Source: Succinispira mobilis DSM 6222 (GTDB lineage: Bacteria > Bacillota > Negativicutes > Acidaminococcales > Succinispiraceae). From it: a DNA stretch of 64,000 nt. Numbering within the stretch: position 1 is the stretch's first letter; each line of letters starts with the position of its first letter. A model generated the notes under the pieces. The model made no database searches. It saw only the letters and a list, made by a program, of their open reading frames with translations, and was not told the DNA's origin. A program made the translations under genes and the position numbers. Shown one piece after another: positions 1 through 7,860 of this stretch. The DNA lies in assembly GCF_000384135.1 (NCBI RefSeq), contig NZ_KB913028.1, forward strand, positions 492,351 through 556,350, written 5' to 3'.

Positions 1-1
1 T

Positions 2-958
2 TTAATATTATTGGTGGCCTTGATTACCGTTTGTTTGGAATTTATCTTCATTTTCCGACCAACTTGGGAGCAGGTCGGTTTAGCTTTACGAGAGGTAGAA
101 ATTAGTCGGAGAAATTTATTTAAAATTTTTGAAACGGCTCCAGCAGCGATGTTGTTTGTCGATATTGATGATTGTAAAATTGTTAGGTTGAACAATCTAG
201 CGAAAAATTTACTGAAAAATGCGCTAGCGGCAAGCCAAGATATGAATTTTGCGCATACTTTAAATTTATCTCCAGAGCAATTTTCCCAGCTGTGGGAAAA
301 GATAATTGCTGGTGAAATTTTAGAAAATGTGGAAGTTGAATTGTTGGATAAGGAACACCGTGGCAGAGTGGCCTTGCTTTCGGCTAATATAATTAGTTAT
401 GAAGAAAAATATGGTGTACTTATAGGCTTAGTAGAGATAACGCCGCAAAAAGAAGCTGAGGAGATTTTGCGGAAATATGCCAGTATTGATGATATGACAG
501 GCTTGATGAACAAAAGGTCGGGGCTGAATTTTTTGGAAAATGCTTTGGAAAATCGCAGTAGCGAGCCTTTGAGCGTGGCCTTTATTGATGTTGACGGTCT
601 TAAATATGTAAATGATACTTATGGGCATGAGGAAGGCGATGCCTACATTCGTCAAATTGCGAAAGTTATTCGGGGCAATTTGGGGAGCCATGATGTGGTT
701 TTTCGTTATGGTGGCGATGAATTTGTTTTGATTTTGGATAATTGTGCGCGAGCAATAGCTGAAGTAGTTTTACAGCGTATTGTGCAAAAACTAGAACGCT
801 TAAATGCACAAAGTACTAAACCTTATGCTTGGCATATAAGCTATGGGATTGCTGAATATGGGGAAATTACCAATGAAGATCTTAAAAGTATTTTGGCCCG
901 TGCTGACCAAGAAATGTATCTGCAAAAAAGACAAAGAAAACAGGCCCAGAAAAAATAA
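2..958 (+). CDS. diguanylate cyclase (PAS-GGDEF), 5' end outside window
   Basis: Makes cyclic di-GMP from two GTP. The frame is open to the window edge, so the N-terminus is missing. What remains starts in a hydrophobic segment ending in an FRP sequence, as at the end of a membrane anchor, then a PAS-like region (about residues 35-150) and a GGDEF domain whose intact signature is encoded at 710-724, preceded by conserved FIDVDGLK metal-site residues. The four residues where the inhibitory RxxD I-site normally lies read GSHD, so product inhibition through that site is probably absent. A substrate or signal for the sensor part cannot be told. Confidence 0.85.
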   Translation, partial: LILLVALITVCLEFIFIFRPTWEQVGLALREVEISRRNLFKIFETAPAAMLFVDIDDCKIVRLNNLAKNLLKNALAASQDMNFAHTLNLSPEQFSQLWEKIIAGEILENVEVELLDKEHRGRVALLSANIISYEEKYGVLIGLVEITPQKEAEEILRKYASIDDMTGLMNKRSGLNFLENALENRSSEPLSVAFIDVDGLKYVNDTYGHEEGDAYIRQIAKVIRGNLGSHDVVFRYGGDEFVLILDNCARAIAEVVLQRIVQKLERLNAQSTKPYAWHISYGIAEYGEITNEDLKSILARADQEMYLQKRQRKQAQKK

Positions 959-1003
959 GTAATAGTTAATGGAGGAGTATTTAAGGAAAAATGCGGGAAG
1001 CGC

Positions 1004-1032
1004 TTGTGAATATTCGCTATCTAAAGTATAAT
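1004..1032 (+). promoter_or_regulatory. putative sigma-A promoter for uppP
   Basis: TTGTGA (1004-1009), 17-bp spacer, TATAAT (1027-1032), directly upstream of uppP. Confidence 0.5.
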
Positions 1033-1066
1033 TAAATAGTTGTTTTTTAAAATTGGGGGTATGAAA

Positions 1067-1873
1067 ATGAGTGACACTTTGATAGCGATAATAATCGGGA
1101 TTGTAGAAGGATTAACAGAATTTATTCCTGTGTCTTCGACGGGGCATATGATTTTGGTGGGAAACTTAATCGGCTATAATGATGAGGCGGCAAGTGTTTT
1201 TGAGGTTTTCATACAATTAGGAGCGATTTTGGCGGTAATATTTTTTTACAAAGATAAGTTTCAGCGGTTTTTTACAGCCGAGGCTTGGGATAAAAATAAT
1301 AGTTTGAGTGTTTGGCATGTAGCAGCGGGGATTGTACCGGTAATGGGAATCGGGTATTTGCTACATAAACCCATAAAAATGTATTTGTTTTCTCCGTATA
1401 CAGTAATCATTGGCTTAATTGCAGGCGGGGTAATGATGCTGTTGGCAGAGCGCTTTGGGGGAAGAAAACATACAGAAGATGTTATGCAAATTACTTTAAA
1501 GCAAGCATTTTTTGTCGGCTTATTTCAAATTTTTGCGTTATGGCCAGGTTTTTCTCGCTCGGGCTCTACGATTTCTGGAGCGCTGTTTATGGGGATTTCG
1601 CGCAAGGCAGCGGCTGATTATTCTTTTATAATTGCAGTACCGTTGATGTTTGTGGCTTGTATTTATGATTTACTAAAGAGTATGCATGCTCTTTCGGGAA
1701 ATGATTTATATATGATTAGTGTAGGGTTTGTGGTAGCGTTTTTAGTATCTTATGTAGCCATAGTTTGGTTTTTAAGATTTTTAAATAAATCCAGTTTGGC
1801 AGCCTTTGCCTACTATCGTTTTGCTTTAGCGGCTTTATCTTACTGGTATTTCACTTGCAAGTTAATAAAATAG
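1067..1873 (+). CDS. uppP: undecaprenyl-diphosphatase UppP/BacA
   Basis: Integral membrane phosphatase that recycles undecaprenyl pyrophosphate to the monophosphate carrier for peptidoglycan and other envelope polymers; loss of carrier recycling is the target of bacitracin. Both family signatures are present: EGLTEFIPVSSTGH near the N-terminus and PGFSRSGST in the middle, with many hydrophobic segments between. About 268 residues, normal for the family. I chose the second of two close ATGs (1067) because the GGGGG at 1055-1059 is 7 nt before it; 1061 would be too close. It stands alone with its own promoter and a following hairpin. Confidence 0.93.
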   Translation: MSDTLIAIIIGIVEGLTEFIPVSSTGHMILVGNLIGYNDEAASVFEVFIQLGAILAVIFFYKDKFQRFFTAEAWDKNNSLSVWHVAAGIVPVMGIGYLLHKPIKMYLFSPYTVIIGLIAGGVMMLLAERFGGRKHTEDVMQITLKQAFFVGLFQIFALWPGFSRSGSTISGALFMGISRKAAADYSFIIAVPLMFVACIYDLLKSMHALSGNDLYMISVGFVVAFLVSYVAIVWFLRFLNKSSLAAFAYYRFALAALSYWYFTCKLIK

Positions 1874-1883
1874 TTTTGCTAAT

Positions 1884-1932
1884 AATATGTTGTAATGTCT
1901 AGTTTTGCCACTAAGCATTACAACATATTTTC
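1884..1932 (+). terminator. hairpin terminator after uppP
   Basis: Perfect 14-bp inverted repeat (1884-1897 with 1916-1929), 18-nt loop, short T-rich tail. AT-rich stem, so strength is uncertain. Confidence 0.6.
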
Positions 1933-1977
1933 ATATAATTGCTGGTGAATAATTAGCGGTAATTATTATGATAAAAG

Positions 1978-2006
1978 TTGAAAAAATTCATAGGATGTGC
2001 TATTCT
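1978..2006 (+). promoter_or_regulatory. putative promoter for the CNNM/CorC-type gene
   Basis: TTGAAA (1978-1983), 17 bp, TATTCT (2001-2006) with an extended TGn just before the -10. Confidence 0.45.
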
Positions 2007-2068
2007 GCAAAAAAAAGTAGCTGGAGGTTGATTCTAGCTATATTATAGAAGAAAATGGAGGCTAAATT

Positions 2069-3385
2069 TTGACTACAGAAATTTTATTATTGATTGCTCT
2101 GATTATGTTGAATGCTTTTTTTGCCGCCTCAGAAATTGCGTTGATTTCTCTAAATGATAACAAGATAAAATTATTAGCTGCTGAGGGGGATATAAAAGCT
2201 GGAAAATTGGTTAAATTATTAAGTGAACCGAGTAGATTTTTAGCAACAATACAAATCGGGATAACTTTGGCGGGCTTTTTGGCGAGTGCCTTTGCCGCCG
2301 AATCTTTTGCTACGCCGTTGTTAGAGTTTTTGCAAAAATATAATTTGCCGGTAAGTGCGTATATATTGAAAGTTGCAGTTGTCCTTTTGATTACTTTGAT
2401 TTTGTCATATTTCACCTTGGTTTTAGGCGAATTAGTGCCCAAAAGAGTTGCGATGAAGAAAGCGGAAAGTATTTCCTACATGGTAGTTGAACCACTGCTA
2501 TTGCTACTAAAAATAGCCAGCCCTTTTGTGAAATTTCTTACGGTATCTACTAATTTTTTTGTGCGGTTATTAGGTATAGACCCGCAGTCGGTTGAGGATG
2601 ATGTTACTGAGGAAGAAATAAGAATGTTAGTTGATGTTGGTGAAGAAAAAGGGACCATTCACAAATGGGAAAAAATGATGATTAATAATATCTTTGAGTT
2701 TAATAATAAAACTGTTGAAGAAATTATGACGCATAGGATTGAATTGGTAGGTGTTAAGGCCGATATAAGTTTGACAAAACTATTGGCTACAATAAATAAA
2801 GAACAATTTTCGCGTATTCCGGTGTATGAAAACAATTTAGATAATATTATTGGTATGGTTTATATCAAAGACTTGATTGCTCTAGTGGCAAAGTCGGATT
2901 TGGAAAACTTTAAGGTCCGAGATTACATGCGCAAACCATTTTTTGTTCCTAGTAAGAAAAATATTGATGAAGTTTTTGAAACCATGCGGATAGCTAAGGT
3001 GCATTTGGCGATTGTAATAGATGAATATGGCGGAACAGCCGGGATTGTAACCATGGAAGATTTGTTAGAAGAGATTGTGGGCAATATTTTTGATGAGTAT
3101 GATAGCGAAAACGATTTGGAGTTCAAAGAATTAGAGGCGGGTTTGTACGAAGTAAATGGGTTGATTAGCTTAAATGAGTTGAGTAGAGTATTGGAAATGG
3201 AACTACCTACTAAAGAATATGAGACTTTAAATGGCTGGTTAATTGGCATTTTAGGAGAAATACCGCCTAAAGATAGTACACGGGAAGTAGTATTTAAGAA
3301 TTTACAAATTCGAATTTTAGAAGTTACGGAGAAAAAAATAAGAAAAGTATTAATTAGTAAAAATTTAACTCGCGAAACTGAGTAA
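2069..3385 (+). CDS. hemolysin-family / CNNM-CorC type membrane protein
   Basis: Domain order is that of the HlyC/CorC (TlyC) family: an N-terminal DUF21 transmembrane domain (about residues 1-190), a CBS-domain pair (about 215-330, with the typical IDEYGGTAGIVTMEDLLEEI stretch) and a C-terminal CorC/HlyC domain (about 350-430). Members of this family are linked to divalent-cation, mainly Mg2+ or Co2+, efflux; the hemolysin name is historical. TTG start at 2069, placed 8 nt after GGAG. 438 residues, usual size. Monocistronic. The ion handled here is not shown by the sequence. Confidence 0.88.
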   Translation: MTTEILLLIALIMLNAFFAASEIALISLNDNKIKLLAAEGDIKAGKLVKLLSEPSRFLATIQIGITLAGFLASAFAAESFATPLLEFLQKYNLPVSAYILKVAVVLLITLILSYFTLVLGELVPKRVAMKKAESISYMVVEPLLLLLKIASPFVKFLTVSTNFFVRLLGIDPQSVEDDVTEEEIRMLVDVGEEKGTIHKWEKMMINNIFEFNNKTVEEIMTHRIELVGVKADISLTKLLATINKEQFSRIPVYENNLDNIIGMVYIKDLIALVAKSDLENFKVRDYMRKPFFVPSKKNIDEVFETMRIAKVHLAIVIDEYGGTAGIVTMEDLLEEIVGNIFDEYDSENDLEFKELEAGLYEVNGLISLNELSRVLEMELPTKEYETLNGWLIGILGEIPPKDSTREVVFKNLQIRILEVTEKKIRKVLISKNLTRETE

Positions 3386-3415
3386 ATAGTAATTGAAAAA
3401 TTGTCTGGAAAAAGC

Positions 3416-3443
3416 TTGTGTAGTTAATTTTTAGTGCTATAAT
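3416..3443 (+). promoter_or_regulatory. upstream promoter of the tRNA cluster
   Basis: TTGTGT (3416-3421), 16 bp, extended -10 TGcTATAAT (3435-3443). Lies about 75 bp before a second, stronger promoter, so the stable-RNA operon seems to have tandem promoters. Confidence 0.5.
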
Positions 3444-3516
3444 ATAGAAGTATAGTGCGTAAAATGGCGGATATTTGTTATTTTTAATTTTCCACAGAAA
3501 AGTTGTAAAAAAAGTG

Positions 3517-3545
3517 TTGACATAATATCTCAAATGATATATAAT
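3517..3545 (+). promoter_or_regulatory. consensus sigma-A promoter of the tRNA cluster
   Basis: Perfect TTGACA (3517-3522), 17 bp, perfect TATAAT (3540-3545), 20 bp upstream of the first tRNA, as expected for a stable-RNA operon. Confidence 0.85.
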
Positions 3546-3564
3546 AATTTTTGTCAAGAAAAGC

Positions 3565-3640
3565 GCTGGTGTAGCTCAATCGGTAGAGCAACTGACTTGT
3601 AATCAGTAGGTTGTGGGTTCAATTCCTATCACCAGCTCCA
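3565..3640 (+). tRNA. tRNA-Thr (anticodon TGT)
   Basis: Full cloverleaf; acceptor GCTGGTG pairs with CACCAGC; anticodon loop CTTGTAA; CCA is encoded. Confidence 0.95.
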
Positions 3641-3671
3641 ATCTTTTTTTGTTTAAGGTTGATTTTAATAT

Positions 3672-3756
3672 GGAGAGATTCCCGAGTGGCTAAAGGGAGC
3701 AGACTGTAAATCTGCCGGCTCCGCCTTCGCTGGTTCGAATCCAGCTCTCTCCACCA
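3672..3756 (+). tRNA. tRNA-Tyr (anticodon GTA)
   Basis: Class II tRNA with a long variable arm; acceptor GGAGAGA pairs with TCTCTCC; anticodon loop CTGTAAA; CCA encoded. Confidence 0.95.
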
Positions 3757-3786
3757 ATAAATTCATCAACAATTTCATATTGATAT

Positions 3787-3862
3787 CGCGGGGTGGAGCA
3801 GTTGGTAGCTCGTCGGGCTCATAACCCGAAGGCCGTAGGTTCAAGTCCTGCCCCCGCAACCA
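3787..3862 (+). tRNA. initiator tRNA-fMet (anticodon CAT)
   Basis: Starts CGCGGGG and ends CCCCGCA before A-CCA, giving the unpaired C1-A72 of initiators, and the anticodon stem has three consecutive G:C pairs (TCGGG/CCCGA). These separate it from the elongator further down. Confidence 0.95.
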
Positions 3863-3871
3863 AATGATTTT

Positions 3872-3947
3872 GCTGGTGTAGCTCAGTCGGCAGAGCGTAT
3901 CCTTGGTAAGGATAAGGTCACCGGTTCAATCCCGGTCATCAGCTCCA
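3872..3947 (+). tRNA. tRNA-Thr (anticodon GGT)
   Basis: Acceptor GCTGGTG pairs with CATCAGC (one G-T pair); anticodon loop TTGGTAA; CCA encoded. Second threonine isoacceptor of the cluster, with the same 5' acceptor half as the first. Confidence 0.95.
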
Positions 3948-3974
3948 AAACTAAAAAATTAAATTGCTTAATTT

Positions 3975-4051
3975 GGCGGCGTAGCTCAGTTGGCTAGAGC
4001 ATTCGGTTCATACCCGAAGTGTCCGCGGTTCAAATCCGTGCGCCGCCACCA
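3975..4051 (+). tRNA. elongator tRNA-Met (anticodon CAT)
   Basis: Acceptor GGCGGCG pairs with CGCCGCC; anticodon loop TTCATAC; CCA encoded. The body resembles Firmicutes elongator tRNA-Met. A lysidine-modified tRNA-Ile with the same anticodon is less likely but not excluded. Confidence 0.9.
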
Positions 4052-4064
4052 AATATATACAAAC

Positions 4065-4090
4065 AAACCTCGATTAGAGGTTTTTATTAT
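4065..4090 (+). terminator. terminator of the tRNA cluster
   Basis: 7-bp stem (4065-4071 with 4077-4083), 5-nt loop, T-rich tail. Confidence 0.75.
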
Positions 4091-4129
4091 TTTAATCGCT
4101 AAAATAATATTTTTAAAGGCTAACAAATA

Positions 4130-4158
4130 TTGACATTAATTTTTAATTATGATACAGT
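4130..4158 (+). promoter_or_regulatory. promoter of rpmG-secE-nusG
   Basis: Perfect TTGACA (4130-4135), 17 bp, TACAGT (4153-4158) with an extended TGn. Separates this operon from the tRNA cluster upstream. Confidence 0.65.
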
Positions 4159-4260
4159 ATATCAGTAATATTTTATCTAATTACCTATAAGCATATGCTT
4201 TTTTTTATGCTAAGATTGTAATAGGGTGATATAAATTTTGTAATAAGTGAGGTGTAGCAC

Positions 4261-4410
4261 ATGCGTAATTTAGTAACTATGGCTTGTACAGAATGTAAGC
4301 AACGTAATTACCAAACAAACAAAAACAAGAAAAATGATCCGGATCGTATTGAGCTAAACAAATACTGCAAGTTTTGCAAAAAACATACTTTGCACAAGGA
4401 AACAAAATAA
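4261..4410 (+). CDS. rpmG: 50S ribosomal protein L33
   Basis: 49-residue protein of the large subunit. Two CxxC pairs (CTEC and CKFC) form the zinc-binding version of L33. GTG AGG-type ribosome site just before the ATG at 4261. First gene of the rpmG-secE-nusG unit, the usual Firmicutes arrangement. Confidence 0.95.
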   Translation: MRNLVTMACTECKQRNYQTNKNKKNDPDRIELNKYCKFCKKHTLHKETK

Positions 4411-4461
4411 TTACTAGATTAATTGTCGAAAGACGGTTAATTGCAGAGAGGAATGTGACAG

Positions 4462-4680
4462 ATGGCTGATCAAGAGGCTGTAAATACAAGAGGTACTTCA
4501 CAGTGGAAATACTTTTTGCGTGAAGTGAAAACTGAACTAAAAAAAGTAACATGGCCAACTCGACAAGAGTTAGTAGCCTACACTGCGGTAGTGTTTGTAG
4601 CAGTTGTTATTGTTGCCAGCTTGATTTGGGGCATTGACGCTTTGTTTAATGTTTTGTTTCGTTGGATTATGAAGGCTTAA
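4462..4680 (+). CDS. secE: preprotein translocase subunit SecE
   Basis: 72 residues: short basic cytosolic part with the conserved ELKKVTWPT stretch followed by one transmembrane helix, the minimal form of SecE. It clamps SecY in the SecYEG channel; the partners secY (34.7 kb) and secG (62.3 kb) are both in this window. Confidence 0.95.
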   Translation: MADQEAVNTRGTSQWKYFLREVKTELKKVTWPTRQELVAYTAVVFVAVVIVASLIWGIDALFNVLFRWIMKA

Positions 4681-4705
4681 CTTAGGTTAAGGTATATTGT
4701 TAGTT

Positions 4706-4748
4706 TAGGAGGATAGGGTAAAGCAGGGCTTTATCTTGATACTATAAT
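4706..4748 (+). promoter_or_regulatory. nusG ribosome-binding region with hairpin between SD and start
   Basis: The only strong Shine-Dalgarno sequence, TAGGAGG at 4706-4712, lies 36 nt before the nusG ATG. Between them 4715-4724 pairs with 4728-4737 (10 bp including two G-T pairs, 3-nt loop). If folded, the effective SD-to-ATG distance falls to about 13 nt. An in-frame TGA at 4737-4739 rules out an upstream start. Confidence 0.55.
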
Positions 4749-5285
4749 ATGGAATCAACTAAAAGATGGTATGTAATCCATACATATTCTGGCTATGAAA
4801 ATCGCGTTACCGCTAACTTAGAGAGAAAAATTCATTCTCTAGGGATGGAAAACGAAATTTTTCGTATTCTAGTACCTATGGAAAATGAAGTAGAAGTTAC
4901 TAAGGATGGCAAGAAAAAGGTAAAGAAGAAGAAGAAATACCCAGGTTATGTTTTAGTAGAGATGATAGTAACTGACCGGTCTTGGTATGTAGTTCGTAAT
5001 ACCCCAGGCGTTACTGGCTTTGTTGGTTCTGGAACTAAACCAGTCCCACTGAGTGACTATGAGGTTTCGCAACTATTTAAAGATATGGGCATAGAAACTC
5101 CTAAGCCGAAAATCAACCTAAAACTTAAGCAAGTAGTTCGCATCACAGATGCTGCTTTTAAAAACTTAACTGGTACTGTTATTGAAATAGATGAAGATAG
5201 AAGTCGAGTTAAGGTTCTAGTTGCGATGCTTGGTCGAGACACTCCGGTGGATTTAGATGTATCGCAAGTAGAAAGTATTGATTAA
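4749..5285 (+). CDS. nusG: transcription elongation/termination factor NusG
   Basis: 178 residues. N-terminal NGN domain begins with the typical KRWYVIHTYSGYE and contains the PGYVLVEM segment that contacts the RNA-polymerase clamp; C-terminal KOW domain from about residue 125. NusG tethers RNA polymerase to ribosome or Rho. The ATG at 4749 is forced by a stop codon just upstream but lacks a normally placed Shine-Dalgarno sequence (see the preceding regulatory entry). Confidence 0.96.
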   Translation: MESTKRWYVIHTYSGYENRVTANLERKIHSLGMENEIFRILVPMENEVEVTKDGKKKVKKKKKYPGYVLVEMIVTDRSWYVVRNTPGVTGFVGSGTKPVPLSDYEVSQLFKDMGIETPKPKINLKLKQVVRITDAAFKNLTGTVIEIDEDRSRVKVLVAMLGRDTPVDLDVSQVESID

Positions 5286-5298
5286 GGAGGTGTAAGAA

Positions 5299-5724
5299 AT
5301 GGCAAAAAAAGTAGTTAAAATGGTAAAATTACAAGTTCCAGCAGGAAAAGCTACTCCAGCTCCACCTGTAGGTCCAGCTCTTGGTCAAGCAGGTGTTAAC
5401 ATTATGGCTTTCGTTAAGGAATTTAATGAACGCACTGCAGCTCAAGCGGGATTAATTATTCCGGTTGAAATTACAGTTTTTGAAGATCGTTCTTTTACAT
5501 TTATCACAAAAACTCCACCAGCTGCTGTATTACTTAAAAAAGCTGCGGGAATTGAAACTGCTTCAGGCGAACCTAACAAGAAAAAGGTTGCTAAATTAGG
5601 TAGAGATAAAGTACGCGAGATTGCTGAAAGCAAAATGGTGGACTTGAACGCTGCTAATGTTGAAGCTGCAATGAGAATGATTGAAGGAACTGCACGTAGC
5701 ATGGGTATTACAATTATTGACTAA
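5299..5724 (+). CDS. rplK: 50S ribosomal protein L11
   Basis: 141 residues, family length. Contains the N-terminal [17 protein letters not shown] stretch, the binding face for thiopeptides and elongation factors at the GTPase centre. GGAGGTG precedes the ATG by 7 nt. Follows nusG by 13 nt and is probably co-transcribed. Confidence 0.97.
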   Translation: MAKKVVKMVKLQVPAGKATPAPPVGPALGQAGVNIMAFVKEFNERTAAQAGLIIPVEITVFEDRSFTFITKTPPAAVLLKKAAGIETASGEPNKKKVAKLGRDKVREIAESKMVDLNAANVEAAMRMIEGTARSMGITIID

Positions 5725-5791
5725 GTTGTTGATAACTGTCTGTGCTGTGGGAGGAAAAATCCGTTAGACCACAATTAGGAGGAAAGCTAAA

Positions 5792-6493
5792 ATGGCTAAA
5801 TTAAGCAAAAAATATCAAGAAGCTTCTAAGCTTGTTGAAGAAAACAAATTATATGACTTGGCAGAAGCAATTGAATTAGTGAGAAAAACTTCTGTAACTA
5901 AATTTGATGCAACTGTAGAAGTAGCAATAAAATTGGGTGTTGACCCTAAATATGCTGACCAACAAGTGCGTGGCGCAGTAGTGTTACCACATGGTACAGG
6001 TAAAAGCAAAACTGTATTAGTTTTTGCAAAAGGCGATAAAGTAAAAGAAGCGGAAGCTGCTGGCGCTGATTTCGTTGGTTCTGAAGAATTGGTAGCTAAA
6101 ATCCAAGCTGGCTGGTCTGATTTTGATGTAGCGGTAGCTACACCAGATATGATGGGTCTTGTTGGTAGATTGGGTAAAGTATTAGGTCCTAAAGGTTTAA
6201 TGCCAAATCCAAAAGTTGGTACTGTTACTCTTGATGTAACTCGTGCTATTAATGAAATTAAAGCTGGTAAAATTGAGTATAGAACAGATAAAGCAGGTAA
6301 CATTCATGCTCCTGTAGGAAAAGTTTCTTTTGATGAAAGCAAACTTCTAGAAAATGTTCAAACTTTGATTGAAACTCTTATAAAAGTTAAACCATCTGGC
6401 GCTAAAGGCCAATATGTTCGCACGATCACTTTGTCTACAACTATGGGACCTGGTGTGAAAGTGAATGCGGTTAAAGCTGTATTGGGTAAATAA
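5792..6493 (+). CDS. rplA: 50S ribosomal protein L1
   Basis: 233 residues, the usual bacterial length; builds the L1 stalk at the E site and in many bacteria represses its own operon by binding the mRNA. The 67-nt gap after rplK carries AGGAGG 9 nt before the ATG and no clear terminator, so the two are likely one transcript. Confidence 0.97.
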   Translation: MAKLSKKYQEASKLVEENKLYDLAEAIELVRKTSVTKFDATVEVAIKLGVDPKYADQQVRGAVVLPHGTGKSKTVLVFAKGDKVKEAEAAGADFVGSEELVAKIQAGWSDFDVAVATPDMMGLVGRLGKVLGPKGLMPNPKVGTVTLDVTRAINEIKAGKIEYRTDKAGNIHAPVGKVSFDESKLLENVQTLIETLIKVKPSGAKGQYVRTITLSTTMGPGVKVNAVKAVLGK

Positions 6494-6509
6494 AACTGTT
6501 ATAAGTAAA

Positions 6510-6690
6510 TATAGATAATCAAACTGTAGACAGTAGGTTTAGGAAACTAAGTAAGTATATTTATCGCCTACCGAGGTTAAGCGAAATAACATTTGTTATT
6601 ATTTGCTTGTGTTTTACTGTCCGTAAGGCTAGTAAAATATTCAGAGTTACTCTGACCTCCGGTTTCCTACCGTGAGGTCTTTTTTGATTA
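6510..6690 (+). ncRNA. L10 leader RNA (rplJL autoregulation)
   Basis: The 222-nt gap between rplA and rplJ is rich in structure and matches the position and general look of Firmicutes L10 leaders, in which the L10-L12 complex binds the mRNA and controls a downstream terminator. A small hairpin at 6641-6655 overlaps by two bases the 5' arm of the terminator at 6654-6685, a plausible antiterminator arrangement. Boundaries are approximate. Confidence 0.65.
6654..6685 (+). terminator. attenuator terminator in the rplJ leader
   Basis: GACCTC (6654-6659) pairs with GAGGTC (6674-6679), inner CGGT/ACCG pairs, loop TTCCT, followed by six T. Ends 30 nt before rplJ. Confidence 0.85.
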
Positions 6691-6715
6691 TCTTTTAAAA
6701 AGGAGGTGGATTTAC

Positions 6716-7249
6716 GTGTCAGTTATTCGTTCTGAAAAACAAGCTGTTGTAGCTGAGTTGAAAGAAAAATTAACTAGTGCTAAAGGTGCTGTGTTGATTG
6801 ACTTTCGTGGCTTAACAGTTGCTCAAGATACTGTTTTACGTCGTAAAATGCGTGAAGCTGGTGTTGAATATCGCGTAATAAAAAATACTTTAACTGCAAT
6901 CGCAGCTAAAGAAGCTGGTATTGAAGGGTTAGATACTTATTTAGTAGGCACTACTGCAATTGCAATGTCTTCTGCAGACCCAGTTGCCGCAGCTAAAATC
7001 GTTAGTGAATTTGCTAAAGATAAAGAGTATAAAAACTTTAAAATTAAAGCGGGTATTGTTGAAGGTAGTGTAATCGATGCAAATGGCGTTAAAGCTCTTG
7101 CAGATTTACCATCACGCGAAGTGTTGCTTTCGAAATTACTTGGCAGCATGATGTCGCCAATCAGCGGTTTTGCTACAGTTCTTCAAGGAACTATTCGCAA
7201 CTTCGTTTATGTGCTTGATGCTGTTAAACAACAAAAAGAATCTGCATAA
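6716..7249 (+). CDS. rplJ: 50S ribosomal protein L10
   Basis: 177 residues; base of the L7/L12 stalk and probable regulator of its own leader. GTG start at 6716 placed after GGAGGTGG. N-terminal KGAVLIDFRGLTV stretch is typical; the C-terminal helix that carries L12 dimers ends at the stop. Confidence 0.96.
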   Translation: MSVIRSEKQAVVAELKEKLTSAKGAVLIDFRGLTVAQDTVLRRKMREAGVEYRVIKNTLTAIAAKEAGIEGLDTYLVGTTAIAMSSADPVAAAKIVSEFAKDKEYKNFKIKAGIVEGSVIDANGVKALADLPSREVLLSKLLGSMMSPISGFATVLQGTIRNFVYVLDAVKQQKESA

Positions 7250-7354
7250 TAATTTTATATGCGAGTTTCTTGTTTCCTAAGGGTTATTACGACTGGTGAC
7301 AGTCTGATAAAAATATTAAAAAATAAAAAAACAAAATTTTTGGAGGTATATATA

Positions 7355-7729
7355 ATGAATAAAGAACAAATTATGGAAGCCGTTAAGGCAATGACAGTAT
7401 TAGAACTTTCTGAGCTTGTAAAAGCTATGGAAGAAGAATTTGGTGTATCTGCATCTGCTCCAGTAGCAGTAGCAGCAGCTCCAGTAGCAGCAGCAGGTGG
7501 CGCAGCTGAAGAAGAAAAAACTGAATTCGACGTAATTCTTGCTAACGCTGGCGCTAGCAAAATCAACGTAATCAAAGTTGTTCGTGAAGCAACTGGTCTT
7601 GGCTTAAAAGAAGCTAAAGAAGTAGTAGATGGCGCTCCTAAAGCAGTTAAAGAAAAAATTTCTAAAGCTGATGCAGAAGCTCTTAAAGCAAAACTTGAAG
7701 AAGCTGGCGCAACTGTTGAAATTAAATAA
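7355..7729 (+). CDS. rplL: 50S ribosomal protein L7/L12
   Basis: 124 residues: N-terminal dimerisation helices, an Ala/Val-rich hinge (about 35-55) and the conserved C-terminal factor-binding domain ([20 protein letters not shown]). The start is the ATG at 7355 behind TGGAGG; an upstream in-frame extension is not protein-like. Ends in a strong terminator, so rpoB is not on the same obligatory transcript. Confidence 0.97.
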   Translation: MNKEQIMEAVKAMTVLELSELVKAMEEEFGVSASAPVAVAAAPVAAAGGAAEEEKTEFDVILANAGASKINVIKVVREATGLGLKEAKEVVDGAPKAVKEKISKADAEALKAKLEEAGATVEIK

Positions 7730-7747
7730 TTTAGCCAAAGCTAAATT

Positions 7748-7784
7748 AAAACCCGTATGCAAAGAAATTTGCATACGGGTTTTT
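7748..7784 (+). terminator. strong intrinsic terminator after rplL
   Basis: Perfect 16-bp stem (7748-7763 with 7768-7783), GAAA loop, T tail. Confidence 0.92.
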
Positions 7785-7786
7785 GC

Positions 7787-7815
7787 TTGTCTAAAGCGAA
7801 AATTTGCGATACAAT
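7787..7815 (+). promoter_or_regulatory. putative promoter of the TauE/TSUP gene
   Basis: TTGTCT (7787-7792), 17 bp, TACAAT (7810-7815), immediately after the rplL terminator. Confidence 0.45.
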
Positions 7816-7860
7816 AGCAGTAATTGAACAGTGAAAATAAATAGTCAAAAGGAGTAGGCG

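Noticed and set aside
981-1035. A 14-codon frame before uppP (possible leader peptide)
   Set aside because: Covers the likely uppP promoter, so it is probably not transcribed with the gene; no attenuator follows.
3665-3859. Minus-strand frame over the tRNA genes
   Set aside because: A well-known type of spurious frame opposite tRNA genes.
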